Shown in pieces: positions 1 through 10,729 of a stretch of DNA of 64,000 bases. The notes beneath the pieces are model-generated. The model saw only the letters and a list, made by a program, of their open reading frames with translations. It was not told the origin of the DNA and did no database searches. Numbering within the stretch: the stretch's first letter is position 1; every line of letters begins with the position of its first letter. The position numbers and the translations under genes are program-made. The DNA lies in the NCBI RefSeq assembly GCF_963676685.1, contig NC_092345.1:48753838-48817837 (forward strand). Reading direction: 5' to 3'. The DNA comes from Mytilus edulis (taxonomy: Eukaryota; Mollusca; Bivalvia; Mytilida; Mytilidae).

Positions 1-121
1 ATGTCAACAAGTGGACAGGTAATTCAAATAATTTAAAGGTCAATTCCAAAAACTAATATTCTAATTCCTACAGTAGATTGCTGTTATATCCAGTTTGTTT
101 TTTCCAGATGAAGATTATTCT

Positions 122-156
<35 letters not shown>

Positions 157-1184
157 TTTTAATACATTTATCAAATACCTATAGGACTATTTCATTTAAA
201 TGTAAGTGGGAGGGTAGGAAGGGAAGTTTAATTATTGAATGTGGGTCATAAACTATTTACAGTATGTGTCTATTACGAATATACAAAATGTAGAGATATT
301 TGGAAAGTCAATTCCTACCCTCCCACATACATTTTAATGGAATAGCCCTTATTTATAATTTTAACAATTTGCGAGACGGTGTGTTTCTATCAGATGAGTG
401 GTCTACTGCTGTTAAAACATTCAAAGTAAGTAAAATTGTATAACAATTATTTAAAGGTAACTTATGAGTGTTCCTAAATGTATCCAATTTCTTTTAATAC
501 CTTAACATAACATTTTTATCACTTCATGATTCTGAATGCTATGAAGGATTTTCTAAAAACTCAAAACCAAAAATAAACTTTTACATGTAAATTTTAAGAT
601 CTTTTTTATATATCAAAACAAGAAAATATATTTCTCATATTGATTGTCAGTTATATCTACTGTGAAGATATTTTACATGTGAGCTTTTACATGGAAGAAT
701 TGTTAAAAATGTTATTACACAAGAACTATATAACAGTAAATGAGGGAAAATGTTAAAGTTTATAAATCATATACTATATTCAACACATAGGGATATTTAT
801 ATTAACTAACATATATGATATATGCATAAAATCAACCACAAGAAATCATAATGACTTATTATTTATTTATCTTGACCGAGTTCGTTCAAGTTTTTCCCAC
901 AATCAAATAAGAAACTTATATGAAACATATTTGAGATTAATTCAGTGTCTTTAGCAATAACAAGTGACTGACTTAAGGGCATGATAAAATCAAACATAAG
1001 CTTTTTACCATTACCATTTTTACCCATAAACCAAACAGGATATGCATTATTTCTGTAATTCTAAAGAGAAACAGACTGCCTCAATTATAACCCTATCACA
1101 TCTTGTTGTAAGTTGGAAAGATTTCTTGAGAGTTGATTCAAAATTAACATTCTCTCTTCTCATGCATAGTGACTAGATACGCAC
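1..1184 (-). other. SPTAN1: Alpha-spectrin intron (partial)
   Basis: Intronic sequence downstream of the exon ending at 1185. It holds a poly-T tract near 123-153 and the fold-back element at 181-351. I found no spectrin-like segment here, so the next exon is off the window. Confidence 0.7.
181..351. mobile_element. Short fold-back (MITE-like) element
   Basis: About 40-bp arms: the left arm at 181-220 contains GTGGGAGGGTAGGAA, and the right arm at 312-351 contains its complement TTCCTACCCTCCCAC. Outer ends ATAGGACTAT and ATAGCCCTTAT pair imperfectly. No coding potential; it sits in a spectrin intron. Confidence 0.65.
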
Positions 1185-1359
1185 CTTGCCATAGTCTTCT
1201 GACTTCAGTTGTCCTTCAATCTCATACAACCAAGATTCAACATCTTCAGTACTTCTGTTAAACTGTTGTTGTTGGCTTGCTTCCTTCAGTTTGTTACCTT
1301 TCAGTTCTGTTTGAGATAACAATGTTTTCCAAAGTGCAACAATCTCATCAACTTTGACA
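1185..1359 (-). CDS. SPTAN1: Alpha-spectrin coding exon 16 (last in window)
   Basis: Completes Arg653, then 58 codons to residue 711. It contains [17 protein letters not shown], the QQQQFNR helix C of repeat 6 and [11 protein letters not shown] (Trp696, repeat 7). The acceptor is GCATTTCAG and the donor GTGCGT; the following exon would lie left of position 1. Confidence 0.93.
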
Positions 1360-4300
1360 CTGAAATGCAAAATATTTATCATAAATTAAAATAATTAATT
1401 TTACAAAATAAAAATGTGAAACCATGGAAACTGGGAATGCAGTATTTAATTCACATAACATATTTTCCTTGGACTAGTTTGTCACAGCATATTATAAGGT
1501 ATTGGTCACGGTTGTGTGTTATACAACATTCTACAGTAAGAGCATCTTTCTGATGATACAATGTTCAGTTTAGTGGAAACTACATATTGTCCAGATTAAT
1601 GCACCAAATGCTAGTCAATGAAATGAAATGATTTATATACCAATTAATGAACTCCTTAGGACAAACTACTTTAAACTTCAATCAGACACATGGTAACATC
1701 GTCTTACATTTCCTTAAATATTTATTGAATTTGTGATTTAATATTACCTACACCAGCTAAATGCTGGTGATATTCAATACAAGAAAAGTAGCACACTTAC
1801 CGAATTTCTTCTGAAGCATAATGATTTTCACTAATAAGTTGGCCTCCTGTTTGTTCAATGGTTTCAATACGATTCTTGTTGGCCTCCAATTCAGCTTCAA
1901 AGTTCTGATGCTTCTGAACTTTTGTTTGTAAATTAGTTGGGTCCTAAAATAAAATCATGTTTCTTTATCAATTTCTTTTCTTTTTATAGTAATAAACCAA
2001 TTTTCTATGTAATATATACTCCTTTTGGAATTTTTGAAACAAGAATTTCTTTTCTGGCAATAACAAATTTGATTAACAAATTATTTTTTATAATAAATGT
2101 TAACAAAAATTTCAAGCACAATTGAAATGAGAACTTGAAAAACATGAAAAATCACCACATTTTAAATGTCCGAGATTATTATGTACTTTTAGGTCAGTAA
2201 TCTCAATTTCTTAAATTGCTATAGTCTTTAGAAAGCTAATTTCAAAAAATGTAAAATTTGTTATTTTACAAAAAGATACCTACCAAGTAATTTTCATCTG
2301 AGGCGGTTTTAAGTTTTTCATTAATCCATCCTTTTGTTTCATCACAATCTCTTTCAAAAGTCTGTAATTTATAAGACTCCTCTAGAAGTTGTCTCCGTTC
2401 AGTTGACAACTGGTACAGGTTATTTCTTCTTGTAAGTAACTAAAATAAAAACAGAAGTATTAGTCCCTGTTGAAAAGATAAATCAAAAGTCTCAGAACAG
2501 ATAAACAGCCAGTGAAAAATTAATTATTTTAAGAAATTATTATAGCAATCTAAATTTGAAACATGGCTTGTTTACATATTTCATCTCAACCATTTATTAA
2601 GACTTACACAGTTTTGAAATTATAACAAATCTATAAAAGCCTCAATCTCTATGGTCTTAAGTATTCAAATTCACAAATAGATAGAGATGTAGGGCTTTAT
2701 GTCAATGAGACCATTTGAACAACACGAAAACCAAAATACTTCAAGAAGTAATAATACAAAACATCTGGTCTAGAAAAATTGTGATTGAATTTAACAGAGA
2801 CTTTCAAAGTGTATATAATTATTTAATGTATGCAATACTAGAAAAATTCCAGGAAACATTAAAAAAAAAAACAAGACTTAAAAGTACCTGATCTCTTCTG
2901 CTAGCTATGTCATCATGGGCATAATGTTCATTCTGTATCAGCTTGGTGGCAAAGTCATCTAATAACTGGAACATAAACAAATATTTACATAAAAATCTTC
3001 TTTTTACAGATTCATAACTTTAAAGAAATCACAATAATTTTTTTCTCACAAAATTTTAAGGCTTGAGTCTTATTATTTACCAGATGGTCACTATGAAATT
3101 TTAATGCAAGTATGAAAGTTATATGGATGATTGATTTTTGTTTTGTTTATATGCAGTGGCAAATATTTCATGCATATTCAGGAGAAACACAAAATTAAGA
3201 CCACAATTTTTGATTACCTAAAAATATACATACAACAGCATCTAGTAAACATATTTTGTAGGTTGTTTACTTTTTATTCTTCTGTAGTGGTATCAACACT
3301 TCTGATATTTTCATATATCTATCCAAAACATAATCAAATTTCTTCTTTACCTATTGTCTATACAAACCTTAATCTTCTCTTCTTGTGCAGCCAATGACTT
3401 TTCAAAGTCTTCATGTTTCTTTATGAGTGCCTCAACATTGTCCAATGAATCTCCAAGATCTCTGTTAGCTAAGAAAGCCTGTTGTAAAATCAAATTGATA
3501 GTGAGATAATTTCAAATAAAGAGATAATGTGATCACAGATTGTAAACTTCAAAACAACATAAGTTAAAAACAACCCAAAATAAACAAATCAGAAAACTAA
3601 AAGATTTTTTTCAATATACATAGTATAATTCTTTCTGAACATATACAAAATGCAAACAATCTATAACTTTATTAATATAACATATAAAACCGAATTTCTA
3701 TTTACTAGCATAATTAGAAAGATATTGTTATTGTGGTTTTGCTGAATGTCCAGTGGGAAAATTGGATGTTAAAGCAGTTTAGATTACTTTAAAGCTAGTG
3801 AATAAAAATAGTAACATAAGATTTTCCTCACCTCCTGTTTGGTCATGACAGAATCAGCATGCTCTGTATCTCTGTAAAATAGCTGTAAGTCCATACACTG
3901 TTCATATAATATCCTTCTCTCTTCCCATAGCTCCAACAAACTTGACTTCTCTGATGACAGTACTTGCAACTAAAATGTATATGTATTTATTTGAATATGA
4001 TGATAACAGCATACCGACAAATCATAATACAATTAAAAATAGAAAATACTAGTTGCATTTCTTCCTAGAATAACCTCTAACCGAATGGTTTTCAGAAGTG
4101 TTTGATAGTCATTTTTTATATTGTTAAGCCTATCTTCTTTTCATATGCATCCCTATTTTTGACGCTCTTACACTTGATTCAATATTTTGCAAAACTTTTT
4201 GACACTTAACAGTACTGTGTGAAACAATTTTTTAGGCATTGTCATATCAAGTTTTACAGGAAGGTCTATAGTCTGCAGTAATAGAGGACAAATAACAACA

Positions 4301-7300
4301 AGGTATATTAAAATTATAAATCTTATGTTACCTTTTCTCTAACTTCATCAGCAGCATAATGGTCAGCATCAACTAATCTTTGTCCAGCATCAACTGTAGA
4401 TCGAAAAGTGTCCTCTCTAGCATCAATCTCTCCCTAAAATACAATTTCAAAACATTTTAAGTTAATTATTTAGCAACAAAATGTTCATCTTATGCATATC
4501 AAGTTTTTGGTACACATTGTCAAATCTTGTTCAGAATTCTGCCACTTCAGTTTTTTTACACTCACTTCTGTTGGTCACTTTTTATTTAAGAGGTTTTCCT
4601 TGGATTTGTTTCTACTAAAATGTTCTTACAGAACTCTTGTTTTAAAGTATGTTTGCTCTACTGTAATTGGGAACATAAAGGATTGTGCTTTGTACACCCT
4701 AAGTCCATGAAAAAAAAAAATCAAATTTCTTTAAACAACTTTCGTTTCAGGGCAAGGTTGGTGAACAAATTCTTTTTTTTCTTTTATTAATCATATTTGG
4801 TACAAACTAACAAAATCAAAGAAAACAAAATCAAAGGTTTTTTTTCTATTTGGTTGGGGATGAGAATCATGTATTTTTTAAGTGTCCTCAAAATCAAATC
4901 AAAAGTAGTTGAAATTGATGGATTACCTTGCATTCTAGATTTCTCTCTACCAAGGACTCTGCTCCAGCTACGTCTTTAGCCAGATCATCAGCAGATATAA
5001 TAGCCTTCATATCATGTATCCAGGAAACCAGATCACGGAAGTCAGCTAAGAAACGATGAAGGTAGTAGGAATCATCCAGTCTAGTTTTTCTATCAGCACC
5101 CTGTTCAACGTAAAAGTAAAGTATATCAATATCAACTTTAGTTATTTCAATCAAATCAGATAGAAAATGAAAGTTGGTTGTGAAAAACATAACTGATTTT
5201 ACAAATTAAAATCTGTTGAGGTTCTTTAATTTCTTTGGACATCTCATCATACAGCATGAATTCAAGAATACATACATGTAATATTAAATACTTATAAATA
5301 TAAGAATACATTCTTAGACATTTATATAATTTAAACTGATCCATGCCTATATAGATTGAACGTTGATTTTTGCTATCTTTAGACACTTTATATAATTTGT
5401 GTTTATATTGTGTGTGTCATCAAGAAAGAAGACTTTCAATAAAGTTTACAGTTTTATTCTATTTCCTTATGACCACATAATGTTATTTTACCTTATTTTT
5501 CAGTTTTTCCCAGTTGTCTGCTATTTCTGTCTGTTTAGAACTAATCTGTTCGGCTTGATCTTTATGAGTATCCATAAGTCTGTCTGCTTCTTTTCCAATT
5601 GTTTGTATCTAAGCATAGAGAAAACTAAATGTAACAAGCATGTGTTGCCAAAAATACACACAAATAAAAATATATTAAGTTTTTTCTTAACAGTAATGCT
5701 ATAAATATACATGAAGTGGTTTCTACTTTTTCATATACATCTCTTTTAATAACAAATGCTTTCTTTTATGAGAAATTCAAAACTTGAATATGTCATAGGC
5801 AAATAGACCATCAGTATACTTGTTAGCAATTACTCACCTTTTCTTCTAAAGCAGCCAAGTCTCTCTCTACACCATCATGTTTTCTCTGTAAGGCTTGTAC
5901 ACTGGCAAGATCTCTGCCGTAATCATCAGAAGACAGGATGGCATCTTTCTCCATGATCCAGGATATTGTCTCATCTGCATCTCTTGAGAAAAAAATTGTG
6001 CATAGGTTATAACATTGTAATAAAGTTTAAATGTCATGCAAGTTTTTTGTGTGTTCATTACTTGTCAACCAAATGAAGAAAGTATAATCTGTGAAGCACT
6101 TGTACCACCCATGAGAAATTAAGGAGATGGTATTTGCTTTTTTCATTAGGTTTAAAATACTTTATTCCATGTAAGTATCAAGTTTAACAGTTGAATTAGA
6201 ACTAAATTGTTTCAATGATTTTGAAAAATTCCCATATTTTTATGCCAACTTGCACTTGCATATTTCTAGCATGATTTCTCTTAACATAATCCAAGGTCTC
6301 ATATATAATTTTGGTATATTTACCTGTTAAATCTCTGTATCTCATGAGCACCAAATAACCTCTCTTGTCTTAGGAGAGACATTTCCTTTAATCTGCGCCA
6401 TGCTTCATTTACCTCCTGCAATTAAATTATCAAAAGATTTTAATATGGGCTTAAATCAAACTTTTCATTCATATCAGAAGAGATTGTATTAAAACTGACA
6501 TTGGACCATCCAACAACAAAGATGTTTTTCTGCTTTCAATTTCCTCCTAGTCTTAATAAAATAAAACATAACCAAAGTTTATTAGATATATGAATCATTG
6601 ATTGCGTTTGCAGTGTGAAAAATCTGTACATGTATTTCTCTAGTAATCTTCATATTAATGGTCGATTAAGAACCAAAAGTGTTAAGCCATGTATATAAAA
6701 TATTTGATTTGGAAACATCCAATGTCATCTTTCCTATCCTTATATTGTACATTCCCATTGCAAAAAGGCAGTATCTCCCTTTTTTCATGAAACAAGAACA
6801 TATAACCAATACAGAAGTTTCTACATAAATAACATTTTAGTACCTCTTGTCTTGTCCTAATGGTATTCTCCTCTGGGTGACCATCAGATACCAGTTGCTC
6901 AGCCAAGTTGTTAACTTCTGTTACTTTATCTTCATGGTTATGTAAATCCTGAAATTAAAGCAAAGGATTATTAATATTTTTTATCATCAGGCAATGTGAA
7001 AAGTTAAAGATTTCTAAAAATTTAGGACTGAAACTCAAAACCCATTCCCACTAGAAAAAATATCCATTGAACCCTCCCTTAATTCAATTAAAAAGAATAG
7101 CTCTGAACAGAAATTACATCTTTTGTTTTGTTTACACTACAGAAGAAATGTCTAATGACATAAACAGATGTGAATATTTAGTTTTCTTGATGTAAGTTAA
7201 ATGTAACTTTTATTTGTTATGACATTCATTCAGATATATTGACTATATACAATACCTTCTGAAATTCATCAAATTTTTTCTGCAAAACCTCAACATGCTC

Positions 7301-10300
7301 CAAATCTTGTCCAAATTCTTCTGAGCATACGAATGCTTCCTAAATGCAAAATAAAAGAATACTTTTCAAATTATTCTATTCTTCCTAATGACTTGGTAAT
7401 AATGCAACAATGTAAGAACATTTATAAAGAATCATTTGGTTGCAATCTAAGATAAGATTTTTTTTACCTATTGTCATTTATATTTTTATAACAAAATCAT
7501 TTTGTTTGCACAGCACCGGATACAATATACTGTGGGTCACACAAAAATGTGTGATGAGGCGTTCTAAACAAAGTATTAAAGTGCTGCTAGGTTATGGTTT
7601 TTTTAATTTGCTCACAAACAAGAGAATATCAAGCTTCAAAATTTTCCAATTCCTGTATAACACATTATTTTACTGAAATTAGTTGGTAAAAATCTTAAAT
7701 ATGTATTTTGGGGGGTTTTGGTGGTGATAAAAAGAAATCTGTAAACACAAGTACAAACCTTGTCACTGATCCAGAACATGACCTCATCACATTCTCTCTG
7801 GAACTGTACTAGTCTTAATGCTTGTTTCAATCTTAGTCCTTTGTCTTTCAGTTTAGATAACAACAGTTCCCATAGTCTGTGAAGTTCTTCCAATCTAGCC
7901 TGTTAAAAATATTAAGAAGTACATGTGAGCATTTAGAGTGCTTTATTTTCTTCTCACTTTGAATTTAAATAAAACTAAAGTCCTGCATGTGAAGTCTTTA
8001 CAATTATTAATTCTAAAACAAGAATGTGTCCCTAGTACATGGATGCCCCATCCGCACTATCATTTTCTATGTTCAGTAGGCCTTGGAAATGGAGTAAAGA
8101 CTCTAATTTGGCATTAAAATTAGAAAGATCATATCATAGGTATCATGTGTATTAAGTTTCAAGTTGATTGGACTACAACTTCATCAAAAATTACCTTAAC
8201 CAAAAACTTTAAACTAAAGCAGGACAGGCGGAGGAACGGATGGAAGGACGAACAAACACACAGACCAGTAAACATAATGCCCCTAAATGGGGCATACAAA
8301 CATCTTTTACATAGCAGTAAAACTAAATACTTTTGTTTATGTTTTAACAGCATTGCTGAATAATGAAATATCATATTTTACAAGATTAGCATGATTTAAA
8401 CAAAAAATTATTTTAACTGTAACATGCTTCCATGTTATAGACCCATGCTTTCATGTTATAGACCACTAATGAAAATATTGGATATTTAATTTTTTTATAT
8501 ATCAACAGTGTTCTCCCCAGAAATTTTGGATAGCATCACATTTTGCGTAAAAAAAAATAACTGTATTTTTTTTAATGTCGTTTGTCGCGTCGCGTGGATG
8601 CTCTATTTCCTTTATACGTTTTAGTTTATATTGTTCAATTCATAACTGAGAATACAATTAAACTATAACCACAAAAACAGTTGTTTCAGTTTATGTCTTC
8701 TTTATTCATTTATAGTTACAGAACTATTTTTTTCCTCTTGTGCCAAATAAAAATAAATATGTGGTTTCAGTTACCCAATAAGTCAAATGAATGAATGGTT
8801 CATTATAGTGCAACCTGTATATATACAAAACTAAATTATCTAGTACACAAAATTAACTGCTTTTTATATTATATCAAGTAAAGATAAAGTAGCAAAAGAA
8901 GCAAAAAAAATCAATTTAGAAACTTTTTTTTATCATGTTTATGAAAATCATTGTTTCATACCACTCAATGAATTAGTCCCAGTTGTTTCTTATCTTTACA
9001 TCAAAATCATATGTATTTTTAACAAAGTTATTGAACAAATAGTCTGGTAAAGCGTAGTTTTCTCTCTTGGTTTAATTTTTCTGTCTACTGTCCATTTGTT
9101 GTCATTATCGTGAAAATGCGGATTTTTGTCATATCTGGTCCGGTTCCGATCAGTAGTTAACACAAAAATGTGCAATGGCGGCCGTAGTAAATTTTACGAA
9201 AATGAGTCCGAGAATAAACATTGTTTGACAAGAGATTGTGAATGAATAAGACGCTTTTAATGCATTAAATGGATTAAACATAAACTGAAGCCAATTATGA
9301 TACCTTTTTAAAGAAGTATTAAACTTATTTTAGCTCTTAACCAAAATTCTCGCTCTCGTATTACCGGAAAAGAAAGAAAGTAATTTTTGGAGAGTTGCAC
9401 AAATAAACGACCTTTTAACAAAAAAAATCGTTTCAATCTTTGAAATTTCGTAATACAAAACGTAGATTTCGAATTGTTTTGTGATTGCATTTTTCCATGT
9501 CGATATTGGTGATTGCAGACACGTGGTATTAGTCCTGTCACAAGTGTCAGCTTGGGATATTCGCATCCAAACAGTTATTATCCTGAGGGCAATTAACAGC
9601 TAGCTATTTTTAATCTCTTAATTGCCTTTAGTGTCCGACTTAAAGGGATTACAATTAAAGGTGATAATTTTTATGATCATAATCGATAATAGATGAAAGT
9701 TTAAAATTGAGGACAAGTAAAATAGCATCTTCAAAATAATTATAGCGTCGCGGAAATAATTATAGCATCACGGTGAAGAAATATAGCGTCGCGGTACCGC
9801 GACGCTAAAACGGCCTGGGGAGAACACTGATCAATAAACGATGTTTTATATCATCATGATTTGACATTGAATCTGGACTATCTTTGATTCTCAACATTAC
9901 TACCACAATTCTTTTTCTGTACCTTGTAAGCTTTTAGACATGAATTTCCAAGTTCCAACCAGGGAAAAAGGCTGCACTAACTAAATCAAATTACTATAAA
10001 ATAAAGAAATTACCATAAAATAAAGAACTATGAAGATAATAAAGCAGAATAAAAATCATGTCTGACCTTTAAAATTCAAAATAGGTTTGTCTCTTACCGT
10101 TATAATATCTGAGGCAAAGTGTTCTTTGTTAATCATGTCTGTTCCTGTATTATCCAGGACAACTATAGCATTGGCATGGGCAGCTACTTCAGCTTCAAAA
10201 GCCTGGTGTTTCTGGATCTTTGCCTGGTAGTAAAAATTACAATATAAACAGTACTCTCCCTATCAGTTCATTTTTGTAAACTTTAAAAAGTTTCTCCCAA

Positions 10301-10729
10301 TACCCACTTTCATTAGACAGTTTTTCTCTAGGTCTGCATTTTAAATTACAAAATCTAATACAAAATATATTTGTATGTTACTGAAAATCAAATGTAATAG
10401 AAAATTTTGCATTTTTTAATCTGCATAGATATAATTATAGTGCACCCCTCCAAAATGATCATTTTCATTACCTGCAAGTTTGTGGGATCTCTATAACTTT
10501 CATCTGAGGCAGTTTGTAATTTCTCATAAATCCAACTCTCGAGCTCATCTGCGTCTCTTTTGAAATACTGGTACCTTCTTGAATCTTCAAGTTTCTGACG
10601 CCTATCTGAGCAGAGGCTTTTAAACTGTTCATAACGACCAAGAACTTCCTGTCTACGACTCTGAATGTCTTCAGCTGTCTCAAGAATCTTGATCTCTCGA
10701 GGTTGAACCTCTGTCATCTTGCCTTCTTT
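1185..10729 (-). CDS. SPTAN1: Alpha-spectrin (non-erythrocytic), N-terminal 711 residues, 16 coding exons, incomplete at left edge
   Basis: Alpha-spectrin pairs with beta-spectrin to form the actin-linked submembrane skeleton. I joined 16 exons: 10717-10472, 10223-10098, 7899-7759, 7339-7256, 6948-6844, 6415-6324, 5982-5838, 5608-5492, 5100-4927, 4433-4332, 3969-3832, 3478-3368, 2965-2888, 2439-2284, 1943-1801 and 1359-1185. They total 2133 nt, or 711 codons without a stop. Every intron is GT-AG. Introns are phase 0 except the two phase-2 introns after 6324 and 1801. The N-terminus ([19 protein letters not shown]) and the order of segments match alpha-spectrin. Spectrin-repeat helix-A tryptophans fall at residues 62, 167, 273, 379, 591 and 696, a 105-106 residue period; position 485 is Val instead of Trp. 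The ATG at 10717 lies 12 nt inside an exon with its own acceptor, so the 5' UTR is spliced. The remaining repeats, SH3 domain and EF hands would lie beyond the left edge. Confidence 0.96.
1801..1943 (-). CDS. SPTAN1: Alpha-spectrin coding exon 15
   Basis: 47 codons plus 2 nt, residues 606-653, opening [19 protein letters not shown], the helix-B start of repeat 6. The acceptor is TTATTTTAG and the donor GTAAGTG. Phase-2 exit splits Arg653. Confidence 0.93.
2284..2439 (-). CDS. SPTAN1: Alpha-spectrin coding exon 14
   Basis: 52 codons, residues 554-605: helix C of repeat 5 then [20 protein letters not shown] (Trp591, repeat 6). The acceptor is TATTTTAG and the donor GTAGGT; phase 0. Confidence 0.93.
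2888..2965 (-). CDS. SPTAN1: Alpha-spectrin coding exon 13
   Basis: 26 codons, residues 528-553 ([20 protein letters not shown]), end of helix B of repeat 5. The acceptor is GTTCCAG and the donor GTACTT; phase 0. The shortest exon of the set. Confidence 0.92.
3368..3478 (-). CDS. SPTAN1: Alpha-spectrin coding exon 12
   Basis: 37 codons, residues 491-527 ([20 protein letters not shown]), helices A-B of repeat 5. The acceptor is TTACAACAG and the donor GTTTGT; phase 0. Confidence 0.93.
3832..3969 (-). CDS. SPTAN1: Alpha-spectrin coding exon 11
   Basis: 46 codons, residues 445-490, with [20 protein letters not shown] then [12 protein letters not shown]. The position that periodicity assigns to the repeat-5 helix-A tryptophan is Val485 here. 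The acceptor is CATTTTAG and the donor GTGAGG; phase 0. Confidence 0.93.
4332..4433 (-). CDS. SPTAN1: Alpha-spectrin coding exon 10
   Basis: 34 codons, residues 411-444, with [20 protein letters not shown] and [10 protein letters not shown] in repeat 4. The acceptor is TATTTTAG and the donor GTAACA; phase 0. Confidence 0.92.
4927..5100 (-). CDS. SPTAN1: Alpha-spectrin coding exon 9
   Basis: 58 codons, residues 353-410, with the highly conserved [18 protein letters not shown] (Trp379, repeat 4) followed by [16 protein letters not shown]. The acceptor is GTTGAACAG and the donor GTAATC; phase 0. Confidence 0.94.
5492..5608 (-). CDS. SPTAN1: Alpha-spectrin coding exon 8
   Basis: 39 codons, residues 314-352 ([18 protein letters not shown] and [11 protein letters not shown]), helices B to C of repeat 3. 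The acceptor is ATGCTTAG and the donor GTAAAA; phase 0. Confidence 0.92.
5838..5982 (-). CDS. SPTAN1: Alpha-spectrin coding exon 7
   Basis: Completes Arg265, then 48 codons to residue 313. It contains [13 protein letters not shown] (Trp273, repeat 3) and [18 protein letters not shown]. The acceptor is an unusual TTCTCAAG, required by the reading frame. The donor is GTGAGT. Confidence 0.92.
6324..6415 (-). CDS. SPTAN1: Alpha-spectrin coding exon 6
   Basis: 30 codons plus 2 nt, residues 235-265, with [12 protein letters not shown] and the EIQRFNR helix C of repeat 2. The acceptor is ATTGCAG and the donor GTAAAT. It exits in phase 2, with Arg265 split across the intron. Confidence 0.92.
6844..6948 (-). 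CDS. SPTAN1: Alpha-spectrin coding exon 5
   Basis: 35 codons, residues 200-234, with [19 protein letters not shown] and the characteristic HPEE turn of repeat 2. The acceptor is TTTCAG and the donor GTACTA; phase 0. Confidence 0.92.
7256..7339 (-). CDS. SPTAN1: Alpha-spectrin coding exon 4
   Basis: 28 codons, residues 172-199, with [20 protein letters not shown] in repeat 2. The acceptor is GCATTTAG and the donor GTATTG; phase 0. It is too short to stand out alone and is placed by homology and by frame continuity with both neighbours. Confidence 0.92.
7759..7899 (-). CDS. SPTAN1: Alpha-spectrin coding exon 3
   Basis: 47 codons, residues 125-171. It covers helix C of repeat 1 ([15 protein letters not shown]) and the helix-A start of repeat 2 (VMFWISDK, Trp167). 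The acceptor is TTTTTAACAG and the donor GTTTGTAC; phase 0 at both ends. Confidence 0.93.
8018..8295. mobile_element. Dispersed repeat with one core unit and terminal hairpin (family H)
   Basis: Begins AACAAGAATGTGTCC, contains a single copy of a core (TCAAGTTGATTGGACT...) and a GGACGAAC-rich stretch, and ends in the hairpin ATGCCCCTAAATGGGGCAT. The element at 12441-13080 has the same two ends but three core units. The layout resembles non-autonomous Helitron-like elements known in bivalves; that class is inference. Confidence 0.7.
8506..9829. mobile_element. Non-autonomous DNA transposon with CAGTGTTCTCCCCAG inverted ends
   Basis: The left end CAGTGTTCTCCCCAG and right end CTGGGGAGAACACTG are exact inverted repeats. 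They are flanked by a direct repeat ATCAA at 8501-8505 and 9830-9834, fitting a 5-bp target-site duplication. The interior (1.3 kb) has no long ORF. The right subterminal region repeats ATAGCGTCGCGG and contains a 22-nt palindrome at 9785-9806. The left side has related TGTCGCGTCGCG and ATAGCATCAC motifs. It lies in the alpha-spectrin intron between 10098 and 7899. The superfamily is unclear. Confidence 0.8.
10098..10223 (-). CDS. SPTAN1: Alpha-spectrin coding exon 2
   Basis: 42 codons, residues 83-124, opening [13 protein letters not shown], a typical helix-B start of repeat 1. The acceptor is TACCAG and the donor GTAAGAG; both ends are phase 0. The following 2.2-kb intron carries two mobile elements (8018-8295 and 8506-9829). 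Confidence 0.93.
10472..10729 (-). CDS. SPTAN1: Alpha-spectrin first coding exon (start codon)
   Basis: The acceptor TTTTGTTTCAG ends at 10730 and the ATG is at 10717-10715. The exon encodes residues 1-82, ending DPTNLQ, and the donor is GTAATG. It carries the lone C-helix that pairs with beta-spectrin's partial repeat at tetramerisation, then helix A of repeat 1 (ESWIYEKL, Trp62). Phase-0 exit. Confidence 0.93.
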
